A stretch of 64,000 bases of DNA. Source: Lunatibacter salilacus (GTDB lineage: Bacteria > Bacteroidota > Bacteroidia > Cytophagales > Cyclobacteriaceae). Each line of letters begins with the position of its first letter. The stretch's first letter is position 1. The position numbers and the translations under genes were made by a program. Below the pieces are notes generated by a model. The model saw only the letters and a program-made list of their open reading frames with translations. It made no database searches and was not told the DNA's origin. Shown one piece after another: positions 1 through 8,425 of the stretch. The stretch lies in contig NZ_VOLC01000003.1 of NCBI RefSeq assembly GCF_009797935.1, positions 248,001-312,000 on the forward strand. Reading direction: 5' to 3'.

Positions 1-287
1 TGGTTTATAAGAAAGGACTTATTTTGGATGTCATTAATTATTGAAGGTTCACTCTCTTTCTGATGTAGGATGTGAAAAGGTAGAGAATGCATCTTCGTTT
101 TTTGCTCTTCTATTCCGAAAACAGATTTGAAGCATGACCGTTCTTTGTCTGCTAAAGAGAGAATCGCGACAGGAGTTTTACAGATTTGTGCTGCCAAAGT
201 GGTAATGGTGTCATATTCTTTTTCAGGCAAATAATCCAAATCGTTATAGTCCTCTAATTGGTCAGGTGTTTCCTTTTCCACTGTCAT
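1..287 (-). CDS. GAF-domain sensor protein (3' part missing)
   Basis: An open frame on the minus strand starts with ATG at 287 and runs off the left edge of the window, giving 95 residues without a stop. After about 25 acidic residues the protein reads ITTLAAQICKTPVAILSLAD and KERSCFKSVFGIEE. This is the usual opening of the GAF domain found in bacterial sensor kinases and cyclases (a run of aliphatic residues, then a D/KxR..FKS..G motif). GAF domains bind small ligands or dimerise. The output domain, probably a histidine kinase, would lie outside the window. The frame is too incomplete to decide what it controls. Confidence 0.75.
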   Translation of the reverse strand, partial: MTVEKETPDQLEDYNDLDYLPEKEYDTITTLAAQICKTPVAILSLADKERSCFKSVFGIEEQKTKMHSLPFHILHQKESEPSIINDIQNKSFLIN

Positions 288-859
288 TTTGTTGCTGTTT
301 TGTTCATGCTCAAAAAATCGGTCGCAAAATTTACTCTATATGTTTTCAGAAATTTGAATCAATGCGGACCATAGGATGGGGTCAAATATAAAGGAAATTA
401 TCGTAGACACGATATTATCCGTTGAATAGATTTTTGTTTCGGATTTATGATTTATGATTTGTAAAATGAAATATAGTAGAAATATTGGGGAATAGATACT
501 TATTGATACTGGAAATTGGTTGATATTAGGGAGAATTGAAATATAGTGGAAATACGATGGAAATATGGCCTAAGGCCGAAATATTAGGTGCTCTGAAAAT
601 TGGAGCGGTGCGGTTATGAGGTATTTTGGATTTATGAAAGAATTGTGAATTAAAAATTGCGGATTTTTAGTTAATTATGAGTTTTGAATTATGAGTTTTT
701 TTAACGGTAAGAGTTGAAGACGCCAATCTTTCCCGCCAAAACCCGATTCTGTCAAGTTCTGCCTATTCTCGGATGACGGATTCGATTAATTGGATGTTCC
801 CGACACAGGACGGCAGCCCAACCATTCATGGGAATTTGAAAATAGCATCCCCTCCCATC
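288..859. other. AT-rich intergenic stretch, no gene seen
   Basis: About 570 bases without a credible coding frame. It separates the start of the GAF protein from the end of the M28 peptidase gene, both on the minus strand, so it should hold the GAF gene promoter. It contains short direct repeats of the type ATTATGAGTTTT (near 675-700) and TTATGATTT (near 445-460), plus a small inverted repeat GGCC-TAA-GGCC near 567-577. I see no RNA gene in it. Confidence 0.5.
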
Positions 860-2224
860 CTACCTAATCGGCTGCGGAAACACAGCCAAGCTTTCTACCC
901 CGGATTCTCCTACGGCCTGAACGGCAAAGAAATAGTTGTCCTTGGAATAGGGGAGGCGCAAGTCGGTATTCTCTGTATAAAACTTCTTTTCCCATACCGG
1001 CGAAGCCGTTTCCCGCATCAGTACATAATATCCTTTGGCCTTACCTTGAGCCGGAGCCTTCCATTTTATAAGCGTATGGTTGATATTGGTGATATTTACG
1101 GCTGTTGGGCTCAGATCCAATGCCACTTCCTCAGGAACGGATGGAGCGGAGGCAAGACTTGCAAGCACAGCCACGTTAACCGCTGTGTTTTTGCGCAGAT
1201 ACTCATAATCGATATGTTCTGGAAGATCACCATAAAGTGCGCCGTCTTCTTCCCGGATGTCTTGGTGCTGTTGATAGTAATTCTCGTTGTATTCGCAGAG
1301 CCGGATGGCAGTAAATCCTTCCCTGCAAAATGGGGTATGGTCACCTCCCCGCATAAAGCGGTCATTGCGGTAAACCAACCTTATTTCCAGTTGATCCACA
1401 TAACGCTCTCCGGTTTCTTTGATATAACGGGCAAGTTGCCTGGACTTACTGTCATTTTCCCCATTTGTTGCCCTGCGGATGGCTTCCATCTGCTCTGTTT
1501 CGGCGAGGGGAATGCCTTCTGAAAATACCCGTAGCCGGGTATTGTCCCGGAGGTTGGTTCCGTTGGAGGTACTGTTGCCTATCATATCATTGTTAATCAT
1601 GGCAGCGAGATTCCAGCCTTCCGCCTTGGCCTTTTTGGCCAGGTGGGCGGCACCAAGCAAGCCCTGTTCCTCGCCGGATACAAGTGTGAAAATAATAGTT
1701 GCCGGAAAAGAGCTTTTACTCATGATACGGGCCATTTCCATTACGGCCACTACGCCGGAACCGTCGTCGTTGGCACCGGGAGAGTCCTGTTTGGTATCCA
1801 TCACATCCGATACCCGGGTATCGATATGCGCACTTACCAGGAAAATCCGGTCATCGGTCGGATCAGTCCCTTTCAGCGTGGCCATAACATTACCCATACG
1901 GGTATCCTTGTCCACCCTTCTTCCGTCCGCAGGCTGGGTGTAATAATCTATCTCTGCAACTAGCCTTCCCCCGGAAGCTTCCGCATACGCTTTAAACCTG
2001 GAAAGCACATATTGTCTAGATGCTTCTATACCTCTATCTTCCTGATTTGGGCTAAGTGAATTCCGGGTACCGAATCCTACCAAGCGACTCATATACTGCT
2101 CCAAGCTATCGGTGCTGATTTCAGCAATCATGGTTGAAATTTGAGGATTCCGGTGGACGGCGGGAATCTGACTAAGGGCAGTGAAGGGTATGGCAATGAT
2201 CAAAATAAGCAAAAGACGTAGCAT
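860..2224 (-). CDS. exported M28-family zinc aminopeptidase
   Basis: A 454-residue secreted metallopeptidase of clan MH, expected to remove amino acids from peptides in the periplasm or outside the cell. The start at 2224 gives a clean signal peptide (MLRLLLILIIAIPFTALSQ); the frame stays open upstream to 2323 but those 33 residues lack sense as a leader. The two-zinc ligands are all visible: H in VSAHIDTR (about 133), D in GANDDGSG (about 153), the EE pair in SGEEQGLLG (about 185), D in NNDMIGN (about 213) and H in GGDHTPF. About 85 residues after the peptidase domain look like a fibronectin-III-type fold (LIKWKAPAQGKAKGYYVLMR). It stands alone, so its physiological substrate is unknown. Confidence 0.88.
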   Translation of the reverse strand: MLRLLLILIIAIPFTALSQIPAVHRNPQISTMIAEISTDSLEQYMSRLVGFGTRNSLSPNQEDRGIEASRQYVLSRFKAYAEASGGRLVAEIDYYTQPADGRRVDKDTRMGNVMATLKGTDPTDDRIFLVSAHIDTRVSDVMDTKQDSPGANDDGSGVVAVMEMARIMSKSSFPATIIFTLVSGEEQGLLGAAHLAKKAKAEGWNLAAMINNDMIGNSTSNGTNLRDNTRLRVFSEGIPLAETEQMEAIRRATNGENDSKSRQLARYIKETGERYVDQLEIRLVYRNDRFMRGGDHTPFCREGFTAIRLCEYNENYYQQHQDIREEDGALYGDLPEHIDYEYLRKNTAVNVAVLASLASAPSVPEEVALDLSPTAVNITNINHTLIKWKAPAQGKAKGYYVLMRETASPVWEKKFYTENTDLRLPYSKDNYFFAVQAVGESGVESLAVFPQPIR

Positions 2225-2455
2225 GTGGTTGTTTGTTAGGTTGGCGGTGAAAGTAAGATGAAATGGGGAGACATAAAAGCAGAACGGTAGGAAAACCAAG
2301 TTTGAGCGTATAAAGGGCCACATTTCAACTAAAAAGATTAGTCTAGTCTAACAGCGAAAAAATAATTTTGACAAAAATTCGAATATGAAATAATGTTTAA
2401 TTTATATTTTCCCTACAAAATCTATAGGGTAATTAGCACATTAAATATTCTTTCG

Positions 2456-2463
2456 TATATTTG
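2456..2463 (+). promoter_or_regulatory. Bacteroidota -7 promoter element
   Basis: TATATTTG matches the TAnnTTTG -7 consensus of the Bacteroidota housekeeping sigma factor and lies 54 bases before the ATG at 2518. No clear TTTG -33 box is present at the right distance. Confidence 0.45.
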
Positions 2464-2517
2464 TCGAGTAAATGAAACATTTATAGCAAACATCAAGTAC
2501 ACTAATACGGATTATAT

Positions 2518-2976
2518 ATGTTAACAGCCTTGAATACTACAATAGAAAGTGAAGATAATTTCCCCGTATCAAATTTGCGACTGAGTAGGCATGAGCCAAC
2601 ACAGTATGTGCTGGGGCCGGGAGAGGCGTTGCAGCAGCAGGGGGTAAAATTAATTGGTCGGCAGGCCGGGGATACAGAACGGTTTGCTGAGGTTTCCTTT
2701 GAGCTGTCAGAGAAATTGACCAGCCTATATGGAACCTTGCGCGGATTGAGTGATTTATACAGGTCACCATCTGCCTATATTAAAAGTAACCATGCCGCAA
2801 GAAGTTTTACTCTATACTTTAAAGCGGATGCAAAGCAGGAAGTAAAATCGTTTTTGGAGTTGATATTCAATACATTGGATAAAGAACTACATTTCAAAAA
2901 GGTATTGCACCAAATCCTGTCCATACAGCAAAGGCAGGAAAAAGAAAATGAGCTTATCTACAAGCAGTTATTTTAA
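2518..2976 (+). CDS. hypothetical protein, 152 aa
   Basis: I do not recognise a family. The protein has no signal peptide or membrane segment and so is probably cytoplasmic. The middle (SFELSEKLTSLYGTLRGLSDLYRSPSAYI) and the C-terminal third (ELHFKKVLHQILSIQQRQEKENELI) are predicted helical and charged, so a small helical or regulatory protein is plausible. The coding case rests on a full-length frame, a -7 promoter element 54 bases upstream and a strong terminator beginning right at the stop codon. It forms a single-gene unit between divergently and co-directionally placed neighbours. Confidence 0.65.
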   Translation: MLTALNTTIESEDNFPVSNLRLSRHEPTQYVLGPGEALQQQGVKLIGRQAGDTERFAEVSFELSEKLTSLYGTLRGLSDLYRSPSAYIKSNHAARSFTLYFKADAKQEVKSFLELIFNTLDKELHFKKVLHQILSIQQRQEKENELIYKQLF

Positions 2977-2977
2977 G

Positions 2978-3028
2978 AAATTAGAAAAAGACCCTCAAAA
3001 CATTGTTTTGAGGGTCTTTTTCTAATTT
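2978..3028 (+). terminator. long perfect hairpin terminator
   Basis: Two 25-base arms, perfectly complementary and separated by a single base in the sequence, start directly after the stop at 2976. The core is GACCCTCAAAAC/GTTTTGAGGGTC followed by TTTTTCTAATTT. The U-rich arms on both sides make it usable in both directions. Confidence 0.85.
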
Positions 3029-3420
3029 CTAATTTTAATTATTAAAGGTGTTTTTTTTTGGTTTTGTTGGCTTTTAAACTGTTATCCTTATAGATTTTTT
3101 TAACCACATAGGAGTTCACATAGAGTTTTTTTTAATATTCTTAATGGCCAAAAAAGAAGACTTCATCCTCTCTTTTACTATGTGTACTTTTTTACTATGT
3201 GGTAAAAGTATTTGGTCGGATTTTAATAGAAAACTTCGTGCCCTTTGTGCCTTCTTTGAGGCCTCTGTGGTTAAATTTTGACCTAAACTCATGGAATGGA
3301 TTAGGACAAATTTGAAAGATTAAACTACAATTTGTCCTGAGATACGTTTGAATATTCAATATTTAATGCAAATTTTGACGTTAATTTCTAACTTCCAAGA
3401 TACGGGACCAAATGGGCTAC
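3029..3420. other. intergenic stretch with dispersed ACCACA-type repeats
   Basis: About 390 bases with no convincing gene. It holds three related short elements (3095-3130, 3173-3208 inverted, 3233-3280 inverted) built around ACCACA(T/G)AG. The promoter of the following decarboxylase must lie in its right part; no clean TAnnTTTG was found. Confidence 0.5.
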
Positions 3421-4815
3421 ATGAACCAATACATAGATCTTATCAAACAGACCTTCGATTTTCCGACAAAGGAATTTTCCGTAGAGAACAACGAGCTGCA
3501 TTTCAACGGGGTGAATTTGATGGAAATCATTAATACCTATGGAACACCGCTGAAACTTACCTACCTTCCCAAGATTTCTGAGAATATACAAAACGCCAAG
3601 ACTTATTTCAACAATGCCATTCAGGCGCATGATTATAAGGGAAAGTACACCTACTGTTATTGTACCAAGTCCTCCCATTTTAGTTTTGTCCTTAATGAGG
3701 CGCTTGCCAACGACATTCATATAGAGACGAGTTCCACCTTTGATATCCCGCTGGTGAGAAACTTGTATGCATCTGGCAAGATCGCTAAGGAAACTTTTAT
3801 AGTCTGCAACGGTTTTAAAAGAGACCTATATAAACAATACATCTCGGAGTTGCTCAATGACGGCTTTGTGAATTGCATTCCGGTGCTGGACAATTTGACG
3901 GAAATTGATTACTATCTGGAGCATGTCAAAGTGCCTTTTCAAGTGGGTATCCGGATAGCTTCCGATGAAGAGCCGAAATTCGGCTTTTACACATCCCGTC
4001 TGGGTGTGAGGTACAATGACATATTGAAATTGTACGAGGAAAAAATCAAGGATAACCCACAGGTTAGCCTGAAAATGCTTCATTTTTTTATCAATTCAGG
4101 CATTCGGGACACGGCTTATTATTGGTCGGAACTTACCCGCTTTATCCAAAAATATGTGGAGCTGAAAAAAATTGCTCCCGAACTGGATACCATGGATGTG
4201 GGTGGCGGTTGGCCAATCAAGACTAATGTGTTTTTTGACTATGATTATCAGTATATGGCGGATCAGATCGTGAAAAATATCAAATGGATGTGTGCCAAAA
4301 ACAATACGGTAGAGCCGAATATATTTACGGAGTTTGGCAGCTACACAGTAGGGGAGAGTGGGGCAGTGCTATACTCGGTGCTCTCCGAAAAACTTCAAAA
4401 CGACAAGGAATTGTGGTATATGATTGACGGCTCATTTATCACCCAACTTCCAGATAGTTGGGGGCTAAACCAAAAATACATCATGCTTGCGGTCAATAAC
4501 TGGGAAGAGGAATACCACAATATTTCCCTTGGTGGCCTGACTTGTGACAGCATGGATTACTACAACTCAGAGGCTAACCAGTACAATATCTATTTGCCCA
4601 AGGTTCAGGAAGGGAAGAAGCAGTATATCGGTTTTTTCCATACCGGAGCCTATCAGGAGTCCTTGGGAGGGTATGGGGGCATACAGCACTGCCTGATCCC
4701 CGCACCAAAGCATGTGATAATCGACAGGGATACGGATGGATCGATCAAGCACTGGCTTTTTGCCCCTGAGCAGACCCATGATAGTATGATGAAGACGTTG
4801 GGGTATAAAGAGTAA
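3421..4815 (+). CDS. speA: arginine decarboxylase-type PLP enzyme (alanine racemase fold)
   Basis: A 464-residue fold-type III PLP decarboxylase of the group annotated in Bacteroidota as biosynthetic arginine decarboxylase, the entry to polyamine synthesis by way of agmatine. The PLP lysine is in YCYCTKSSHFSF (about residue 75), the phosphate-binding glycine-rich turn is DVGGGWPIKTN (about 262), and the C-terminal active-site cysteine is in GGLTCDSMDYY (about 380), followed by GAYQESLGG. The frame opens at 3412 but relatives begin like MNQYIDLI, so 3421 is preferred. No other polyamine gene lies nearby. Substrate specificity is inferred from overall resemblance; diaminopimelate or carboxynorspermidine decarboxylation is the alternative. 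Confidence 0.82.
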   Translation: MNQYIDLIKQTFDFPTKEFSVENNELHFNGVNLMEIINTYGTPLKLTYLPKISENIQNAKTYFNNAIQAHDYKGKYTYCYCTKSSHFSFVLNEALANDIHIETSSTFDIPLVRNLYASGKIAKETFIVCNGFKRDLYKQYISELLNDGFVNCIPVLDNLTEIDYYLEHVKVPFQVGIRIASDEEPKFGFYTSRLGVRYNDILKLYEEKIKDNPQVSLKMLHFFINSGIRDTAYYWSELTRFIQKYVELKKIAPELDTMDVGGGWPIKTNVFFDYDYQYMADQIVKNIKWMCAKNNTVEPNIFTEFGSYTVGESGAVLYSVLSEKLQNDKELWYMIDGSFITQLPDSWGLNQKYIMLAVNNWEEEYHNISLGGLTCDSMDYYNSEANQYNIYLPKVQEGKKQYIGFFHTGAYQESLGGYGGIQHCLIPAPKHVIIDRDTDGSIKHWLFAPEQTHDSMMKTLGYKE

Positions 4816-5059
4816 CGGGGGAATTCAACTGAAATAAAATCCAATACTATTGCCAAAACGCTAGTATTATAGGCCTATGTATACAATTAATCCAGTTTAT
4901 TAGATTTTTACTTAGCACAAATTCGGTTTTGGCAAACTAGTTGAGGGAAAGGAATCCAATGTTTATCCCAATATAATGGTTCCTTACCCCGTTGTGATAT
5001 AATGAAACATGAATTACTGATGAGATAATTCGTCTTGTATTCATCCTTAGAAGGAAGTT

Positions 5060-7018
5060 ATGAAAATATATTTATCTCTTTTTATTACTGTTATTTTTAG
5101 GTTTTTTGTATTCGGACAATCCGAGTCCGTTTATGATGGGCCGTACGAATTTAAGGGAAAGTCAGGTCAAGCCACTTTCGAATTCAATGAAGGCACAGAC
5201 GGGGAAATCATTCTAAACGGTTTTTTTAGTTTTGACCGAAAAGAGATAGATTCGTTGGATCAAACCTTACTTACCAAATTTCAGGTGAAGGGTTCCTACA
5301 AAAATAATATTAAAGAAGGTAGCTGGTTCTATGATCAGGAGAGGCACAAAATAACTTTGGAGGATGTGATTGAATTCAAGGTGCTTTCCCAGTTGGAAAG
5401 TGAGGATTTAGAAATCAAAGCTAACTACAAAGATGGGCTGCCCCATGGAAGTTGGGAACTCAGTGAGCACAAATTTTCAAATAATGAAAAAAGCATCAGG
5501 GCAATAGCAGAGAAAATTAATTTTGAGGAAGGGGTGATGACTGGTGAGATATCCTACCGCAATTTTCTAGGTGGATATACTCAATTTTTAAGGGGGAAGG
5601 TCAATGAGCGTGGTTTTATGGATGGGGAATGGTCTTTAACCTATTTGAAGGATTCCATGCTCATTTCTGAAGTTAGAAAATATGAAAATGGTTTTTTGTT
5701 GGGAGTAGTCCGACGGAATCTGGACTCGGGAGACCGTATTGACGAGGCTATTTTTTACTCAACTATAGAAAAGCTCAACCAAGTTAACGACGGTCTTAAC
5801 AAAACTTTTAGCATTTCAGAGAAGGTTTTTGACTACAATTATAATGATGGGTTTCGAACAGGAAGTTTGGAGAGGCAGATACAGGTTTCCGGGAACGAGT
5901 TTTTATCAAATTTCTTGAAAGACCTTCTCCAATTTGATGATTCGATAGATGAAGATGGCCAATTGGAACGATATCCTTTCTATACAAAACGATTTGAATT
6001 TGATATTTCCAGCGATGATATGGATTTGCTGGTAGAGATCCCCGTTTTATTTGATCAGATCATGGACTCGGTTGAAAGGTATAGTGAAATGAATTCCTTG
6101 TCACTAAATCGAACAAAAACGGATTCATTGGCATTTTCGCATGCTTATTTTGCAAATAGGGTGGAAAAATTGCACCTGATGGAAAATTTTGTCAATCTTT
6201 TAAGAACTGGAGAAATTGTCCATTACGATTTGTCCAACTATGCCAAAGATGGCGTAGACTTTATGTTTCAGGAAGATTTGGTGACCTATAGTTATCAGGA
6301 TATTACACTGAATAAATTACTGCCCAGACAAGTGTTTTATGATGAATCTGAAACATTCCTCCCCAAATTTAAAACCTATCTCGATGAGGAATTAAGGTTT
6401 ATAACTGATATTTCAAACTACGTAACTAGTGAGTTGTTTGAAATTGAGATCAATTCCCGTCTAGTTGCGTTGGAAGCTAGTATAGTACAACGGAAAATCG
6501 AGCTGGATTCCATATATGCGAACCACCTGGCTAAATCCGATGCGGAAAAAGCGTTCATTGAAGATTTTGCCGTTAATTTCCTGGTTAATAGATTTGATGA
6601 ATTGAGTGAGGTCTATGCGTCAAGCATTGATTTTGACAATAAATTTGATCAAGGTAATGTGATGTTGGATCTTTTGGGAGAATTGGAGAAGCGATTACCC
6701 TCAATAGCCATGTTATTCGAGCGACAAATTGCGATTGACGAAGTGTATATGGAAGAAACTTTTAATCCATTTACCTACAGCAGATATGACCAACGGGCCA
6801 AAGAACGTTTGTTCCAAGCAGGAGAAACCCTATTCTACCATTACATGGATCAGTTAAAAGCAGAAAACGATTATACCCAAATAAAAGACCATATCAATAA
6901 TATTGAAAAACTTCAGGACAGAATGTATGAATTGAGAGATCAAGATACAAGAACTATCGAAAGGAGGTTAGGTAAAAGGACCTCTGCTACCCGTATAGCT
7001 TCTGCACTTGGGCTTTAA
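5060..7018 (+). CDS. exported protein with MORN-like repeats and helical C-terminal half
   Basis: A 652-residue protein with an N-terminal signal peptide (about residues 1-20, ending FVFGQ). The first third contains repeated segments of the MORN/toxin-antitoxin-MORN type, with the pattern Y.dG...G.W (for example YKNNIKEGSWFY, YKDGLPHGSWEL, NERGFMDGEWSL, YENGFLLGV). From about residue 300 onward it is acidic and strongly helical, with probable coiled coil near the end (IKDHINNIEKLQDRMYELRD). No catalytic motif is visible. The stop is 12 bases before the next gene, so it forms an operon with a DUF2490 barrel and a small barrel, which points to an envelope role. Its function is unknown. Confidence 0.75.
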   Translation: MKIYLSLFITVIFRFFVFGQSESVYDGPYEFKGKSGQATFEFNEGTDGEIILNGFFSFDRKEIDSLDQTLLTKFQVKGSYKNNIKEGSWFYDQERHKITLEDVIEFKVLSQLESEDLEIKANYKDGLPHGSWELSEHKFSNNEKSIRAIAEKINFEEGVMTGEISYRNFLGGYTQFLRGKVNERGFMDGEWSLTYLKDSMLISEVRKYENGFLLGVVRRNLDSGDRIDEAIFYSTIEKLNQVNDGLNKTFSISEKVFDYNYNDGFRTGSLERQIQVSGNEFLSNFLKDLLQFDDSIDEDGQLERYPFYTKRFEFDISSDDMDLLVEIPVLFDQIMDSVERYSEMNSLSLNRTKTDSLAFSHAYFANRVEKLHLMENFVNLLRTGEIVHYDLSNYAKDGVDFMFQEDLVTYSYQDITLNKLLPRQVFYDESETFLPKFKTYLDEELRFITDISNYVTSELFEIEINSRLVALEASIVQRKIELDSIYANHLAKSDAEKAFIEDFAVNFLVNRFDELSEVYASSIDFDNKFDQGNVMLDLLGELEKRLPSIAMLFERQIAIDEVYMEETFNPFTYSRYDQRAKERLFQAGETLFYHYMDQLKAENDYTQIKDHINNIEKLQDRMYELRDQDTRTIERRLGKRTSATRIASALGL

Positions 7019-7029
7019 TAAATGTTGAT

Positions 7030-7854
7030 ATGAAAAAAGAGACTTTCGTAAGAAAAGTAAAGTTAATAGGCTTTTTCACTTTTATTTGGATGGCGAATGG
7101 GTATGGCCAAGATCTAGATGAGCCAGTCAGGACTAATTTGGCTCCAACGACAGAAATGTGGAATGGGTTATATTTGAAACTTAGGCTTTCGGATAAGATT
7201 TTCTGGTATCAGGAAAATCATTATCGAAGAAGAGCTAGTGCAGATAACCGTAGTGATTTTGTCGGACGGATGGGACAGATATATAATCGGGCCGGTTTGG
7301 TTTATTTATTTAACGATCAATTTGAAGTTACTGTCGGTCCTACACTGGTTTTTAATTTCACACCAGACCCGGAAAATCTTGAATATCTAAATTCTACTTT
7401 AGAACCTCGATTATGGCATCAGTGGTTGTTTACACAATCAATTGCAGGAATAAAAATACTACACCAATTCAGGTTTGAACATCGGTTCAAACGGGATAAT
7501 TTGATTGGTGCGGACTACAAATATACAGATAGGTATAGGTATAAATTTGTAGCGTATATTCCGCTCAATAAACCAAAAATGGAGAATAAAACCTTGTTTT
7601 TATCTCCCTCGAATGAAATATTTTTTCAGACAGGTAAATACCAACGGGAAATATTTGAGGATAACCGAGTCTATACCGCTATCGGTTACACATATAATAA
7701 TTTTATGTTCTTTGGTGGGCATATGTGGACCTATGGATCTACCAATAATCCCGGCACATACGCCAATAAACATATAATTCGATTGAATGTCATGTATACC
7801 TTAGATTTCAGAAATCGAAGAAGGCCAGTGACAAGAAGTTTACCAGCCTTGTAA
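7030..7854 (+). CDS. DUF2490-family outer-membrane barrel protein
   Basis: A 274-residue exported protein with a signal peptide ending near ANGYGQ and alternating polar/hydrophobic strands rich in aromatic residues. It matches the DUF2490 family: EMWNGLYLKLRLSDKIFWYQENHYRRR near the start, an internal EPRLWHQWLF and LHQFRFEHRFKR, and a final strand HIIRLNVMYTLDFR. DUF2490 proteins are predicted beta-barrels of unknown function. It is the second gene of a three-gene run (12 bases after the MORN-like gene, 21 bases before the next). Confidence 0.8.
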   Translation: MKKETFVRKVKLIGFFTFIWMANGYGQDLDEPVRTNLAPTTEMWNGLYLKLRLSDKIFWYQENHYRRRASADNRSDFVGRMGQIYNRAGLVYLFNDQFEVTVGPTLVFNFTPDPENLEYLNSTLEPRLWHQWLFTQSIAGIKILHQFRFEHRFKRDNLIGADYKYTDRYRYKFVAYIPLNKPKMENKTLFLSPSNEIFFQTGKYQREIFEDNRVYTAIGYTYNNFMFFGGHMWTYGSTNNPGTYANKHIIRLNVMYTLDFRNRRRPVTRSLPAL

Positions 7855-7875
7855 TTTCAAATGATAGAAGAATAA

Positions 7876-8346
7876 ATGAAAAAACTTATTTTATTTTTTG
7901 CGTTGATCCTAATTGGAAATCTAGCCTTGGCTCAATACCAAGGGCAGTTTAGGCTACAATATGGTAATGATATGGGTTTCTCTTCAGGGTTATTTGGAAT
8001 GAACATTGGAGGTGAGTATTTTCCAGTTGATCAAATTTCGTTTGCGCCAAACCTAAGTGTGCTTTTTCCGGAGACTGGAAAAGCAAGTAATCTTCACTTA
8101 GATGCAAGATATTATTTCACGGATGACAAATTAGAATTATATGCTTTGTTGGGGTATGCCAATTTCAGAAGAAGGTATGAATTTAACCCAGAGAAAACAT
8201 ACGAAAATACAGGTACTATGAATATCGGGGCGGGTGTTTTATACAAGTTTATTGAAGAATTGGGATTAAACGCAGAAATTAAACTACAGCCACAAAATTA
8301 CAACGAATTTATTATCAAGCTGGGAATTTCGTATTTTATAAATTAA
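7876..8346 (+). CDS. small outer-membrane beta-barrel protein
   Basis: A 156-residue protein with a signal peptide (MKKLILFFALILIGNLALAQ) and eight or so short amphipathic strands ending in an aromatic residue pattern (IIKLGISYFIN), typical of OmpA/OmpX-like or porin-family small barrels in Bacteroidota. Last gene of the 5060-8346 run. No ligand can be inferred. Confidence 0.78.
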   Translation: MKKLILFFALILIGNLALAQYQGQFRLQYGNDMGFSSGLFGMNIGGEYFPVDQISFAPNLSVLFPETGKASNLHLDARYYFTDDKLELYALLGYANFRRRYEFNPEKTYENTGTMNIGAGVLYKFIEELGLNAEIKLQPQNYNEFIIKLGISYFIN

Positions 8347-8383
8347 CCACTTTCTAGGTAGCTTAAAAAAACCTTTTTTTATC

Positions 8384-8391
8384 TATATTTG
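8384..8391 (+). promoter_or_regulatory. Bacteroidota -7 promoter element of the porin gene
   Basis: TATATTTG fits TAnnTTTG. It lies 35 bases before the ATG at 8426 and only 14 before the earlier ATG at 8405, which favours the later start. No clear -33 box. Confidence 0.45.
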
Positions 8392-8425
8392 ACGTTTAAA
8401 TCTGTTGCTAACCTACGAGGACAAT

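Noticed and set aside
773-1522. Long plus-strand frame of 249 codons
   Set aside because: It lies inside the M28 peptidase gene on the other strand, whose zinc ligands and signal peptide are clear; the plus-strand protein has no recognisable domain.
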